Position numbers and translations under genes: made by a program. A DNA stretch of 32,090 bases from Tolypothrix sp. FACHB-123 (lineage in GTDB: Bacteria > Cyanobacteriota > Cyanobacteriia > Cyanobacteriales > Nostocaceae): contig NZ_JACJRE010000074.1 of the NCBI RefSeq assembly GCF_014697075.1, forward strand, positions 1 to 32,090, given 5' to 3'. Below the pieces are notes generated by a model. It saw only the letters and a program-made list of their open reading frames with translations, had not been told where the DNA came from and did not search any database. Shown here one piece after another: positions 17,172 through 24,813 of the stretch; the first letter of the stretch is position 1; every line of letters starts with the position of its first letter.

Positions 17172-17872
17172 AAACTAACAACTCATCCGTTTGTGGTGTT
17201 CAGCAGGGATACATTCAGAGAACATCAAAACTACAGGGATAACCCTCTCTGAAGAAACACTTTGCGTGGAGTGAGAAATAGGGATAACAAGGGTAAATCA
17301 ATAGTTTTGAGCTTTAGTTAGCGATCGCATTCCTCGTATGAGCCATAACGTGTAATTGGTAGCGAAAACTCGAATGGCTTCATTCATCTTGCCCGTGGTT
17401 GCAGCTACACACTACCCCTATTACCCAGTGATTTCAAGCCGATTTTAGGGCATCCTAAAAGTGCCATAAAATGCATATCCATTTTAGCGATCGCGCCTAA
17501 AAAAGCGATCGCATTTTCTGAAAAAGCCAATGTTGAGCAACAGCCTTGCTCAGTCGTACCTATCTCAAAGCCTTATCTAGCAAAGCTTTTAACAGAGCTA
17601 TTAGATTAATTTCTTACTTTTTTCTTACTTGTCAGCAAAATCATCAGTAAATTACTAACAAATCAACAAAACCATTGATGAAAATCTATATTTGATGCTG
17701 ATATCTTTTAACCCTAAAAAAGTCAGATATAGCTAGGACATACTTAGTAAATCATCCTACATTTGTAATTATTTGTTACACAAGCCGCCATGACACAGTG
17801 CTTCTTGCTGCGCCTGGAGGCGATTGCTTTCAGCACCAGCGAAGCTGATCGCCTAACCGAATATTAGTATTG
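17172..17872. other. Non-coding stretch with HIP1 sites and hairpins
   Basis: I see no gene in these 700 bp. Three HIP1 octamers GCGATCGC occur (17321-17328, 17487-17494, 17505-17512). TTTTAGG/CCTAAAA forms a 7-bp hairpin at 17443-17460, and GGCGAT/ATCGCC flank a stem-like segment at 17819-17853. The stretch probably consists of repeat and decay products. Confidence 0.5.
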
Positions 17873-18060
17873 AATCTCGTCAAATGTCGCCACCGTTTCA
17901 AAGGGTTATACCTGCTATATGAAGAAGGCGAGTTTTACACTGTCGTAGTTTGGCGGAATTGAAAACAGCTACACCAATCTCGCCAAATCCCGCAATCTCG
18001 CCAGAGTCAGAAGTGAGTTTACCTGTGTCTGGCTGTTGGGAGGTCGCAGAGGAGCGAGAT

Positions 18061-18594
18061 TCAAAACAGCTTCTCAACATACTCTTCCAGGTCAGCACGC
18101 TTAACTCGCCAGCTTTTACCAATGACTTTAGCTTTCAACTCACCTGATGTAATCGCATCCCTGAGAAATTCTCTAGATAATCCAGTTAACGCCTGTGCCT
18201 CAGCGATGGTCAGCAGTAACTTATCAGCTATTGGTACTGATGGCTGAGTGTCAGCCTTACCTAGTAATGTTTCAATGATTCCAGATAGCTTTTCAATTAC
18301 GCCAATCTCGCCAAATCCCGAAACCTCGTCAAATCTCGCAATCTCGCCAGAGTTATGTGTAAGTTTGCCTGTGCCTGGCTGTTGCTCTGTCGTTATTTGG
18401 CGAGATTCAAAGGCAGGTTTTATAGTTGGTTGATCTAGTTCTGCTTTAAAAGCTTCTAGTTCAGTTGGGTCAAAGTTGGCAGTTGGGCGAGTTTTACCCT
18501 TCTCGTACTTAACACTAATTCGCCCTTGCTGGACGTAACGCTCAAGGGCGCGAACGCTGACACCTAAATAATCTGCTGCTTCCTGCTTGTTCAT
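18061..18594 (-). CDS. Double excisionase-type HTH DNA-binding protein
   Basis: This 177-aa protein has two MerR/excisionase-like (HTH_17) domains: NKQEAADYLGVSVRALERYV at the N-terminus, and LLTIAEAQALTGLSREFLRD followed by GKSWRVKRADLEEYVEKLF at the C-terminus. The linker between them (about 70-110) is Gly/Glu-rich (HNSGEIARFDEVSGFGEIGV) because it is encoded by TGGCGAGATT motif copies. The ATG at 18594 is preferred to the TTG at 18606 because of its position after GGCGAG. The same motif forms a symmetric site in the promoter, so autoregulation is likely. It could control recombination or partitioning; the target is inferred. Confidence 0.75.
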   Translation of the reverse strand: MNKQEAADYLGVSVRALERYVQQGRISVKYEKGKTRPTANFDPTELEAFKAELDQPTIKPAFESRQITTEQQPGTGKLTHNSGEIARFDEVSGFGEIGVIEKLSGIIETLLGKADTQPSVPIADKLLLTIAEAQALTGLSREFLRDAITSGELKAKVIGKSWRVKRADLEEYVEKLF

Positions 18595-18596
18595 AA

Positions 18597-18658
18597 ATCT
18601 CGCCAAATTAAGAACCTCGCCAAAATCCTATCAGTGATTGGCGAGTTTTGGCGAGATT
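18597..18658. promoter_or_regulatory. Four-site palindromic operator of the HTH gene
   Basis: CTCGCC occurs at 18599-18604 and 18616-18621, then GGCGAG at 18640-18645 and 18650-18655. The two outer sites extend to AATCTCGCCAAA and TTTTGGCGAGATT, giving a large dyad immediately upstream of the HTH start. This is the arrangement expected of an autoregulated DNA-binding protein with two HTH domains. Confidence 0.65.
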
Positions 18659-18708
18659 GAGAAAGAGCAATTATTATTCCTCAGCTGTGCCGAAGCTATT
18701 TTTCGCCT

Positions 18709-18735
18709 AAAGTATATGACTAGGTGCTATACTTT
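18709..18735 (+). promoter_or_regulatory. Toxin-antitoxin operator overlapping a promoter
   Basis: AAAGTATA (18709-18716) and TATACTTT (18728-18735) form a perfect dyad with an 11-bp spacer, so the half-sites are about two helical turns apart. TATACT at 18728-18733 can serve as a -10 box. The site ends 18 bp before the toxin start and is a likely binding site for the HigA-like antitoxin. Confidence 0.65.
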
Positions 18736-18753
18736 AACCAAAGAGACTAGAAA

Positions 18754-19149
18754 ATGAAAATTTACAAAAACCGTACTTTTGACCGTTGGGCGCGAAAGGA
18801 AGGCTTAAACAATCTTAGTCTCTGTAACGCTGTAAACGAAATGGCAGCAGGGCTTTATGATGCTGACCTGGGAGGTGGACTGTTTAAAAAACGCATAGCA
18901 AAACCAGGGAAAGGTAAGAGTGGTGGATTTCGGACACTAATAGCTACTAATAATGAAGATCGTTGGTTTTTTATTTTTGGCTTTTCAAAAAACGAACGCA
19001 GTAACATTGACAAAGATGAAGAAGAAGCTCTGAAAATGTTATCCAAGCAATTACTTGCTTATACACCAGAAGAGCTTGAGCAGGCGAAAAATAGTAATGC
19101 GTTAATAGAGGTGATTTGTAATGCGTCAGAAAAAATCAGCGATTCTTGA
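18754..19149 (+). CDS. higB: RelE/HigB-type toxin
   Basis: A 131-aa protein of the RelE-like superfamily variant annotated as PF06296-type toxins: KNRTFDRWARKEGLNNLSL, AAGLYDADLGGGLFKKRI, AKPGKGKSGGFRTLIAT and the strand WFFIFGFSKNERSNID. Such proteins are ribosome-dependent mRNA endonucleases. It precedes its antitoxin and overlaps it by 29 bp, the toxin-first order of HigBA modules. A dyad operator sits just upstream. The C-terminal tail (TPEELEQAKNSNALIEV) is typical. It likely serves as a plasmid-addiction or stress module. Confidence 0.85.
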   Translation: MKIYKNRTFDRWARKEGLNNLSLCNAVNEMAAGLYDADLGGGLFKKRIAKPGKGKSGGFRTLIATNNEDRWFFIFGFSKNERSNIDKDEEEALKMLSKQLLAYTPEELEQAKNSNALIEVICNASEKISDS

Positions 19150-19438
19150 AGCAGTTCATGAAACAGCGTCAGACCTACACAAAGCTGGGCTAATGAATCA
19201 AACTACATTGCGCGAATTTGAACACCTATGTCTACCTCCTATTGAGCCTCTAGAACCATTACAAATTAAAGAAATACGGGAATCATCTCAAGTAAGTCAA
19301 GCTGTTTTCGCACGTATTTTGAATATAAGTCCTTCAACAGTTCAAAAATGGGAAATAGGACAAAAGCGGCCTAGTGGAGCATCTCTTAAGCTACTGCACT
19401 TGGTAAAGAATCGTGGGTTAAACAGTGTGCTGTATTAA
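19121..19438 (+). CDS. higA: HigA/NadS-like XRE antitoxin
   Basis: This 105-aa protein carries a C-terminal Cro/C1-type HTH: IKEIRESSQVSQAVFARILN followed by ISPSTVQKWEIGQKRPSGAS. The N-terminal half (LEAVHETASDLHKAGLMNQ) is the usual toxin-contact segment of this antitoxin type. GAGGTG lies 7 nt before the ATG, which is inside the toxin gene, so translation is coupled. It should neutralise the toxin and repress the operon through the dyad at 18709-18735. Confidence 0.88.
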   Translation: MRQKKSAILEAVHETASDLHKAGLMNQTTLREFEHLCLPPIEPLEPLQIKEIRESSQVSQAVFARILNISPSTVQKWEIGQKRPSGASLKLLHLVKNRGLNSVLY

Positions 19439-19707
19439 AATTTTTGGCTCGTAAAACTTACTTACGGGTTATTCCTCTAATTTAACTTGTAAACCATTGT
19501 TCACCTCTGGTCGTTCAAAAACCAAACTAAGAAAATCTAGTAGTTAATTTCTTACCTAGTATTGTCAAAGCCTACAGATATCAAGGTATTTGAGAGCTTC
19601 GGCTGCCCAGCTTTATTGCAAAGTCGTTGTGTTTGCTCTTGGTGACTTTGTAAGCTTTGTAAAACCGAATTCCGCGACTGAAAATTGGATAAAGTCGAGC
19701 TTAGATT
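19439..19707. other. Intergenic stretch without recognised genes
   Basis: AT-rich sequence between the antitoxin and the convergent zinc-ribbon gene. CGTAA...TTACG near 19450-19467 is a weak stem without a T-run. A 69-codon plus-strand frame here overlaps the 3' end of the minus-strand gene and looks accidental. Confidence 0.4.
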
Positions 19708-20463
19708 TCATTCATCAATTTGGGATTGGTCAAATGTTACTTCTACAGCTACTTGAAATGGGACATCAAACTCCGTATTATCTTGATGACGGAATTTGAT
19801 AACTCCATGTTGCCAAATACGTTTCCAGGTAAAAAACACTTTTAGCTTTTTATACCCTGATACTTCAACCTGAACTTCTTCTGTATAGGTTTCTTTTTTT
19901 CCTTCAGAAATAGAATATTGAGACTTAAGCGTTTCTTGAGAGGTTAATTTTATATTAGCAATTTCAATTTCTGGTAATTTTACTCCTAAATTCAATTCTG
20001 TACCATTAACTTGTGTGTTTTCGTATTGTATAGAATAACTTTTTGACCATTCTTTACTAACTGTGAATTTTCGCGTTGTTTTGCTTGTACTTTTGGAGTT
20101 ATCAATTATTCTTTGGTCTATACCCAAAATCTCCTCAGATCTATGTGTTTCTATAATACTCACAACTTCTAATTTATTAGGTCTGATAGGATTAGACTTA
20201 CCATACATATTCCAGCGATGATTACAATCAGGACATTCTAATACTACATCGCGGCGAAATCCTACAGTAGCTAGAGCGATTTCAGTCCCATCTTTAGAGT
20301 AGAATTTAGCATTAATAAAACCTAGCCTATTTAATAAAGTCTTATTACATTTAAAGCATTTGTAACCTGAAGAAAGAAATTTTTTATATTCTTCAGAATA
20401 TCCATAAATAGAGCCTCCAGCTGCACTAACAGAACCCATAGCCTTCAAAAGATCATCAAACAT
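19708..20463 (-). CDS. Zinc-ribbon protein with aerolysin-like beta-rich tail
   Basis: I do not recognise a named family for this 251-aa protein. The N-terminal 30 residues are Gly/Ser-rich; residues about 35-85 hold two CxxC pairs (CFKCNKT at C36/C39 and CPDCNHRW) of a zinc ribbon. From about residue 120 the sequence alternates Ser/Thr-rich strands: SKSTSKTTRKFTVSKEWSKS, GTELNLGVKLPEIEIANIKL, SEGKKETYTEEVQVEV and YKKLKVFFTWKRIWQHGVIK. That pattern (amphipathic Ser/Thr hairpins, then a KxxVxxxxxK...W..G end) resembles aerolysin/ETX-MTX2-type pore-forming proteins. There is no signal peptide, so an intracellular role would be expected. AAGG lies 12 nt before the ATG. It lies between a toxin-antitoxin pair and the nuclease-transposase fusion gene. 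Confidence 0.6.
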   Translation of the reverse strand: MFDDLLKAMGSVSAAGGSIYGYSEEYKKFLSSGYKCFKCNKTLLNRLGFINAKFYSKDGTEIALATVGFRRDVVLECPDCNHRWNMYGKSNPIRPNKLEVVSIIETHRSEEILGIDQRIIDNSKSTSKTTRKFTVSKEWSKSYSIQYENTQVNGTELNLGVKLPEIEIANIKLTSQETLKSQYSISEGKKETYTEEVQVEVSGYKKLKVFFTWKRIWQHGVIKFRHQDNTEFDVPFQVAVEVTFDQSQIDE

Positions 20464-21014
20464 AAATATTTTACCTTCTGTAAAAAGTCAGTTTCTACTT
20501 CAAAATCAGTTCTATAGTTTCCGGAAAAAGGGAGCTAGACGAGATCCGTTAAAATTCAAACAATTTATACATAAATATTATAATAACGGATTTTTATTTA
20601 CTAATTCACTCAAAAAAATGATAAAATTGATATTCATTTTTTTGCACAAAATAAAATCAACTTTTGACACTATTTAGTCCTTCAAACTTGTCCATTAATA
20701 GCTATTTTAGGACATGGCTTTACAAGAGAGGACACGCTCAATCCAGTATTAGGATATGGGAATCATTAGAACAAAAAACAGCGGAAAACTTAAAAGCCCT
20801 ATTGAGTAAGGATTTTATTGACTATAGTAGTAGCTCATAATGCAATCGCCTTTTTCTACTTTCCCGACCAAAACGGTGATCGCCCCCTGGTTATATGGGA
20901 AACTTACTAGGGAGCCATCGCCGATAAATTCTATTATCGGTAATTGGTTCTCACGAATTAACCCTACTGACAGCCAGGGTTGGCTAACTAAATTGAATTT
21001 ATCAAGGTGCTTTC
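20464..21014. other. Intergenic stretch with possible element left end and gene remnant
   Basis: CGGAAAAAGGGA followed by GACGA (20522-20542) resembles, in inverse orientation, sequence at 23749-23770 beyond the fusion gene, and might be the left end of that element. A stop-bounded frame 20655-20840 without a start codon reads plausibly as protein (KRGHAQSSIRIWESLEQKT, then LKALLSKDFIDYS) and may be a gene remnant. Neither can be proved by eye. Confidence 0.3.
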
Positions 21015-23741
21015 ATGATCACAAATGAAATAATTGAATCCTTTTTAAGATGTGATTATAAGGCTTATCAAAAATTTCATAATGAAGCAGGCTGTCAAAC
21101 AGAATATGAAAGTTTAGAAATAGAGATATTGAATTTATATAAAAATAAATTCTCTGACAGAATTCAAGCAAATTCCGAAAATCAAATACATAAAGTCTTT
21201 GATTTATCCAAAATGATTAATATGAAAAATCTCATAGTTGTAATTGAACCAGTTTTTCAATCTAATCAGTTTCTCATAAGCTTTGAAGCTCTGGAAATTT
21301 TTCCTCAAAAAATATCTTCATGTGAACTTTCCTATACTCCTATAATAATTTCACCGAATGAAAAAATATCTCAATTGGAAAAGCTATCTTTAGCAATCAG
21401 GTGTTTGATTTTACAACATGTCCAAGGCATTTTACCTGAATTTGGAAAAATAGTTTATGGATATCACTTAAAGTCAACTAAGGTTAATATAGCAACTTAT
21501 TTAGAAGAAGCAAAGAAGAAATTAAATGAATTACTAGAAACTATTAAAAATTCCAAAGCACCTCGATTTTATCAAAATAATTTTTGCAAAACTTGTGAAT
21601 TTCAAGCTCCTTGTCAAGCCAAATTAGTCGAGACTGATGATTTAAGCTTACTAGGACGAATCAGCAAGAAAGAAATTTTAAAAAGAAATAATCGTGGAAT
21701 ATTTTCTATTTATCAACTTTCCTACACATTTAGGCCAAGAAAAGAAAAAAAGAAAAAGGGAGTTATCCAGAATAACCAACAATTTTTATGGGAACTAAAA
21801 GCTTTGGCATTAAGAGAAAAAAGAACTTATGTTCGAGAAGTCCCAGTGTTTAAAGACATAAAAACAGAAATATATTTAGATTTCGAGGGGCTTCCAGATG
21901 AAAATTTTATCTATTTAATAGGAATGCTCGTGAGAGAGGGCAAACAAGAGAAATGGTTTTATTTTTGGGCTGATTCATCATCAGATGAAGAGGAGATTTT
22001 TAAACATCTTTTTCAGAAGATAGCAGAGTTTGATGAATATATAATTTATCACTATGGTAGTTATGAAATTCGAGCCTTAAAAAGAATTAACGTGAAGTTG
22101 AATAAAATCTCTGAACCATTAATTACACAGATAATTACAAATTCAGTTAATATTCTTTCTCTTTTTACATCTAATATTTATCCGCCAACATATACGAATG
22201 AGCTAAAAAATATAGCTGAATTTCTTGGTTTTAAATGGACAGATAATAAAGCTTCCGGTCTTCAAAGTATAGTCTGGAGAAAAAAATGGGAGTTATCTAA
22301 TGATAGTGTCTACAAAAGTAAAATTATCCAATATAACAAAGACGATTGTCTTAGTTTAATGATGATTAGGAATTGGCTGGGTACTATTAAGGAAGAAATA
22401 GCGAATGAAAATTGTGAAGCTTTTATCCAATGGGATAATATAAAGCCTGAAGACGGTTATGGACTTAAATATGGGAAGAAAAGATATGTAATTCCTGATT
22501 TTGAACAGATAAATCAATATGCTTACTTTGATTATCAACAAAATAAAATATATTTGAAGACAAATGAAAATATTAAAAAAGCGGTAAAAAGGAGAATAAA
22601 AAATTATAAATCTACTAATAAAATAGATAAGTTTGTCGAACTATCTCCAGAGATCTGCCCATATTGTAACGGTAAGCAATTTGAAAAGACACGACGAAGC
22701 AGTAGTAGAACAATAATCGATTTAAAATTCATGAAAAATGGCATAAAGAAATGGATTGTAAAATTAGAGTCTGGAGGCTTTAGATGCCACGACTGTAAAA
22801 AGGTTTTTGCTCCGCGTCATCTTAATAAAGTTTCTGGGTGGGGTGATAATTTGGTTATCTGGTCTATGAATCAATATGTTCAGTATAGACTGAGTTTTAA
22901 TCAAATTATCGATATTTTATTGGATTCATTTAATATTCGTATATCTCTAACTGAAATGCAGGAATTTAAAGGTAAATTAGCTGCTAAATATCAGGAAACA
23001 TATAATGAGATAATAAATCTTGTCATGCAAGGGACTTTGGTTCATGCAGATGAAACTCAAGCATCTGCAAGAGATATGTCATCAGGATATGTTTGGGTAT
23101 TTGCCTGTATGGATTCAGTATTTTATTTACTCAAGCCTAATCGTGAAACCGACTTTTTACACGAGCTTTTTAAAAATTTTCAAGGAGTTATTGTTTCTGA
23201 TTTTTACTCAGGTTATGACTCAATCAAGTGTGTACAACAAAAATGTTTGGTACATTTAATCAGAGACTTGAATGAAGATTTACTCAAAAATCAATTTAAT
23301 TTAGAGCTAAAAGGCATAGTTACTAATTTTGGAATTTTATTGAAAAAAATAGTAACAACCATTAATCAGTACGGATTAAAAAAAACATTTTTGAATCCAT
23401 ATCGAGAAGATGTTGATGAATTTTATTTAGCGTTTATTGATACTGAGTATAAGACGGAATTGGCAGTTAAGTATAAAAAAAGATTCCAAAAGTATAGAGA
23501 TAAATTATTTACTTTTTTGAATTATGACAATGTTCCTTGGAATAACAACAATGCGGAAAGTGCTATTAAACCGTTTGCTAAATATAGAGTGGCTTCAAGT
23601 GGAATGGCTACTGAAAATGGAATTAAAGATTATCTTGTATTACTAAGTATTTATCAGACCTGTAGATATAGAGGTATCAGTTTTTTAGATTTTCTGAAAT
23701 CAGGTGAGAAAAGTATTGAGAAGTATTGCAGAACACATTAG
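21015..23741 (+). CDS. Fusion of RecB-like Fe-S nuclease, RNase H-like and IS66-type transposase domains
   Basis: This 908-aa protein joins three modules. Residues 1-205 resemble the TM0106-type RecB-like family, with four cysteines placed as in Cas4/AddB Fe-S nucleases (C13, C191, C194, C200); the expected catalytic Asp and Glu appear replaced (FEALEI near 90-95, SYTPIIIS near 106-113). Residues 280-455 carry an RNase H-like exonuclease pattern (LDFEG with D289/E291, YHYGSYE, YNKDDC with D443/D444). Residues 545-600 hold two CxxC pairs (C548/C551, C591/C594). Residues 600-908 are an IS66-type DDE transposase: VHADETQ (D679), IVSDFYSGYD (D729), CLVHLIRD, and PWNNNNAESAIKPFA (E848). AAGGTG lies 6 nt before the ATG. 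Codon use is strongly AT-rich compared with neighbours, which suggests recent transfer. There are no TnpA/TnpB accessory genes of classical IS66. It may mobilise itself. Confidence 0.8.
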   Translation: MITNEIIESFLRCDYKAYQKFHNEAGCQTEYESLEIEILNLYKNKFSDRIQANSENQIHKVFDLSKMINMKNLIVVIEPVFQSNQFLISFEALEIFPQKISSCELSYTPIIISPNEKISQLEKLSLAIRCLILQHVQGILPEFGKIVYGYHLKSTKVNIATYLEEAKKKLNELLETIKNSKAPRFYQNNFCKTCEFQAPCQAKLVETDDLSLLGRISKKEILKRNNRGIFSIYQLSYTFRPRKEKKKKGVIQNNQQFLWELKALALREKRTYVREVPVFKDIKTEIYLDFEGLPDENFIYLIGMLVREGKQEKWFYFWADSSSDEEEIFKHLFQKIAEFDEYIIYHYGSYEIRALKRINVKLNKISEPLITQIITNSVNILSLFTSNIYPPTYTNELKNIAEFLGFKWTDNKASGLQSIVWRKKWELSNDSVYKSKIIQYNKDDCLSLMMIRNWLGTIKEEIANENCEAFIQWDNIKPEDGYGLKYGKKRYVIPDFEQINQYAYFDYQQNKIYLKTNENIKKAVKRRIKNYKSTNKIDKFVELSPEICPYCNGKQFEKTRRSSSRTIIDLKFMKNGIKKWIVKLESGGFRCHDCKKVFAPRHLNKVSGWGDNLVIWSMNQYVQYRLSFNQIIDILLDSFNIRISLTEMQEFKGKLAAKYQETYNEIINLVMQGTLVHADETQASARDMSSGYVWVFACMDSVFYLLKPNRETDFLHELFKNFQGVIVSDFYSGYDSIKCVQQKCLVHLIRDLNEDLLKNQFNLELKGIVTNFGILLKKIVTTINQYGLKKTFLNPYREDVDEFYLAFIDTEYKTELAVKYKKRFQKYRDKLFTFLNYDNVPWNNNNAESAIKPFAKYRVASSGMATENGIKDYLVLLSIYQTCRYRGISFLDFLKSGEKSIEKYCRTH

Positions 23742-23747
23742 ATAAAC

Positions 23748-23844
23748 GTCGTCATAATCCCCTTTTCCGCCAAAGACCGCGAACGCTAATTTTTGGCTGC
23801 TTCCTTCTTTACAGGAATGTCGTCATATCCATATTTCCCGCCAA
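23748..23844. repeat. Imperfect 26-bp direct repeat beyond the fusion gene
   Basis: GTCGTCATAATCC followed by TTTTCCGCCAA (23748-23773) recurs as GTCGTCATATCC ... TTTCCCGCCAA (23819-23844). Both face the same way, 71 bp apart, just after the transposase stop. They could be subterminal transposase-binding sites or an element end plus a related genomic site. The reverse complement of the first copy weakly resembles 20522-20542. Confidence 0.5.
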
Positions 23845-23875
23845 TTAATCTTTTCTAAAATTGCAAATAGTCTGC

Positions 23876-24319
23876 TCACTCCACCGACAACTCACCCACC
23901 ACTAAAACTCTCAACTCGGTCACCCGTTTAAAAGCTGCATCATTGGTCAAAAACGCCTCACAACCAGCAATTATTGCCGCTGCCACCTGCAACGCATCGG
24001 GTAACTGAAGGTTATAACGCACTCGAATAAAAGCAGCTTCTCGCGCAATAGCAGCATTAATTTCCACGAAAACTACTTGCTCTTGTTGCAACACATCGAC
24101 AAAAGCCTGCTCTAAATCCACTAACCCCAGACGGATAGCACCCACCAAACACTCTGATAACGTTATGCCAGATGCTACTGCTGTAATGTCAGCTTCTAAC
24201 CGATGAAAAATTGGATCGACTAAATCCACAAACTGCGGATTGCGTTCTACAAAATAAATTACGGGTGCTGTATCGAGAAATAAGCGTGAAACTCCAGCTA
24301 AGGCATCACTAATCCTCAT
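23876..24319 (-). CDS. vapC: PIN-domain toxin (VapC-like)
   Basis: A 147-aa PIN-domain RNase with the acidic cluster in place: D16 in RLFLDTAPVIYF, E56 in GITLSECLVG, D108 in LQLPDALQVAAA and D127 in FLTNDAAF. VapC proteins cleave tRNA or other RNA with a divalent metal. Its ATG overlaps the stop of the upstream antitoxin gene (ATGA), so the two are translationally coupled. It looks intact and is a plausible plasmid-stability toxin. Confidence 0.88.
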   Translation of the reverse strand: MRISDALAGVSRLFLDTAPVIYFVERNPQFVDLVDPIFHRLEADITAVASGITLSECLVGAIRLGLVDLEQAFVDVLQQEQVVFVEINAAIAREAAFIRVRYNLQLPDALQVAAAIIAGCEAFLTNDAAFKRVTELRVLVVGELSVE

Positions 24320-24567
24320 TCATCTCCTCGCAACAACTGTTCTCGATACTCATCCCCTTCCCGTCGAGTCCGCGAAACCCACTCTTGAGCATCTTCACCC
24401 AATAGTGGATAGGGAGCCATACCCTTCAAATCGCTCCACTTGCGTTTTGGTTGCGCTTGAGTAATATGTTTCTTCACACGCTCCACCAAATGTCCCATCA
24501 CCGTCAATTGCTCCTCTGGAGTTAGTTGCTCAATTTCGCTTAAAATTTTTTCAAGTGACGGACTCAT
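24316..24567 (-). CDS. Antitoxin partner of the PIN toxin
   Basis: An 83-aa protein starting MSPSLEKILSEIEQLTPEEQ, then a basic KKHITQAQPKRKWSDLKGM hinge and an acidic/Arg C-terminus (SRTRREGDEYREQLL). This helix-plus-linker plan is common among cyanobacterial VapB-position antitoxins that lack an obvious AbrB or RHH head. The start at 24567 is chosen over an upstream ATG at 24585 because it follows AGG at about 5 nt and matches the usual length. The assignment rests mainly on the 4-bp overlap with vapC. Confidence 0.75.
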   Translation of the reverse strand: MSPSLEKILSEIEQLTPEEQLTVMGHLVERVKKHITQAQPKRKWSDLKGMAPYPLLGEDAQEWVSRTRREGDEYREQLLRGDE

Positions 24568-24813
24568 CAACCTAACCCTTATCAACAGAATTAAATTTTA
24601 GCGTCTTTACTCTTAGCGCTTTTGCCCCGATGTGAGCATCAACTAATGGGAAAATCAAAATATGTATTTGCAAAAGGTTCATCTTTAAAGGTGTAATGCC
24701 ACCATTCTCGACTATAGTTTCTAAATCTATGTTTTTCCATAACTGTATTTCTTTTTTTGAAGCAACACACAAAATATCTTCAAACGTAGCAGCTACCTTC
24801 ACACTACCCCAAT

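Larger units (their letters stand above)
17873..18660. repeat. Array of TGGCGAG/CTCGCCA motifs with a duplicated ~100-bp unit
   Basis: Copies of AATCTCGCCAAA or close variants lie at 17873-17893, 17976-17987, 18304-18350 (four in a row), 18396-18407, 18597-18625 and 18638-18658. A unit of about 100 bp inside the HTH gene (18304-18407, bounded by AATCTCGCCAAA and its exact reverse complement) is repeated just past the stop codon (17976-18060) and in that copy encodes, in another frame, a relative of the in-gene sequence (QQPDTGKLTSDSGEI versus QQPGTGKLTHNSGEI). The array thus spans the promoter, coding region and downstream of one gene. Confidence 0.7.

Noticed and set aside
17279-17300. Near match to the I-SceI recognition sequence (TAGGGATAACAAGGGTAAAT)
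   Set aside because: It has an extra base that breaks the recognition site; no homing endonuclease or intron is nearby, so chance is likely.
20655-20840. Open frame with protein-like sequence but no start codon
   Set aside because: Too short and unrecognised to call a gene; mentioned only as a possible remnant.
24572-24802. 76-codon minus-strand frame between integrase and antitoxin
   Set aside because: GTG start, no recognised family and unconvincing composition; could be real but not supported.
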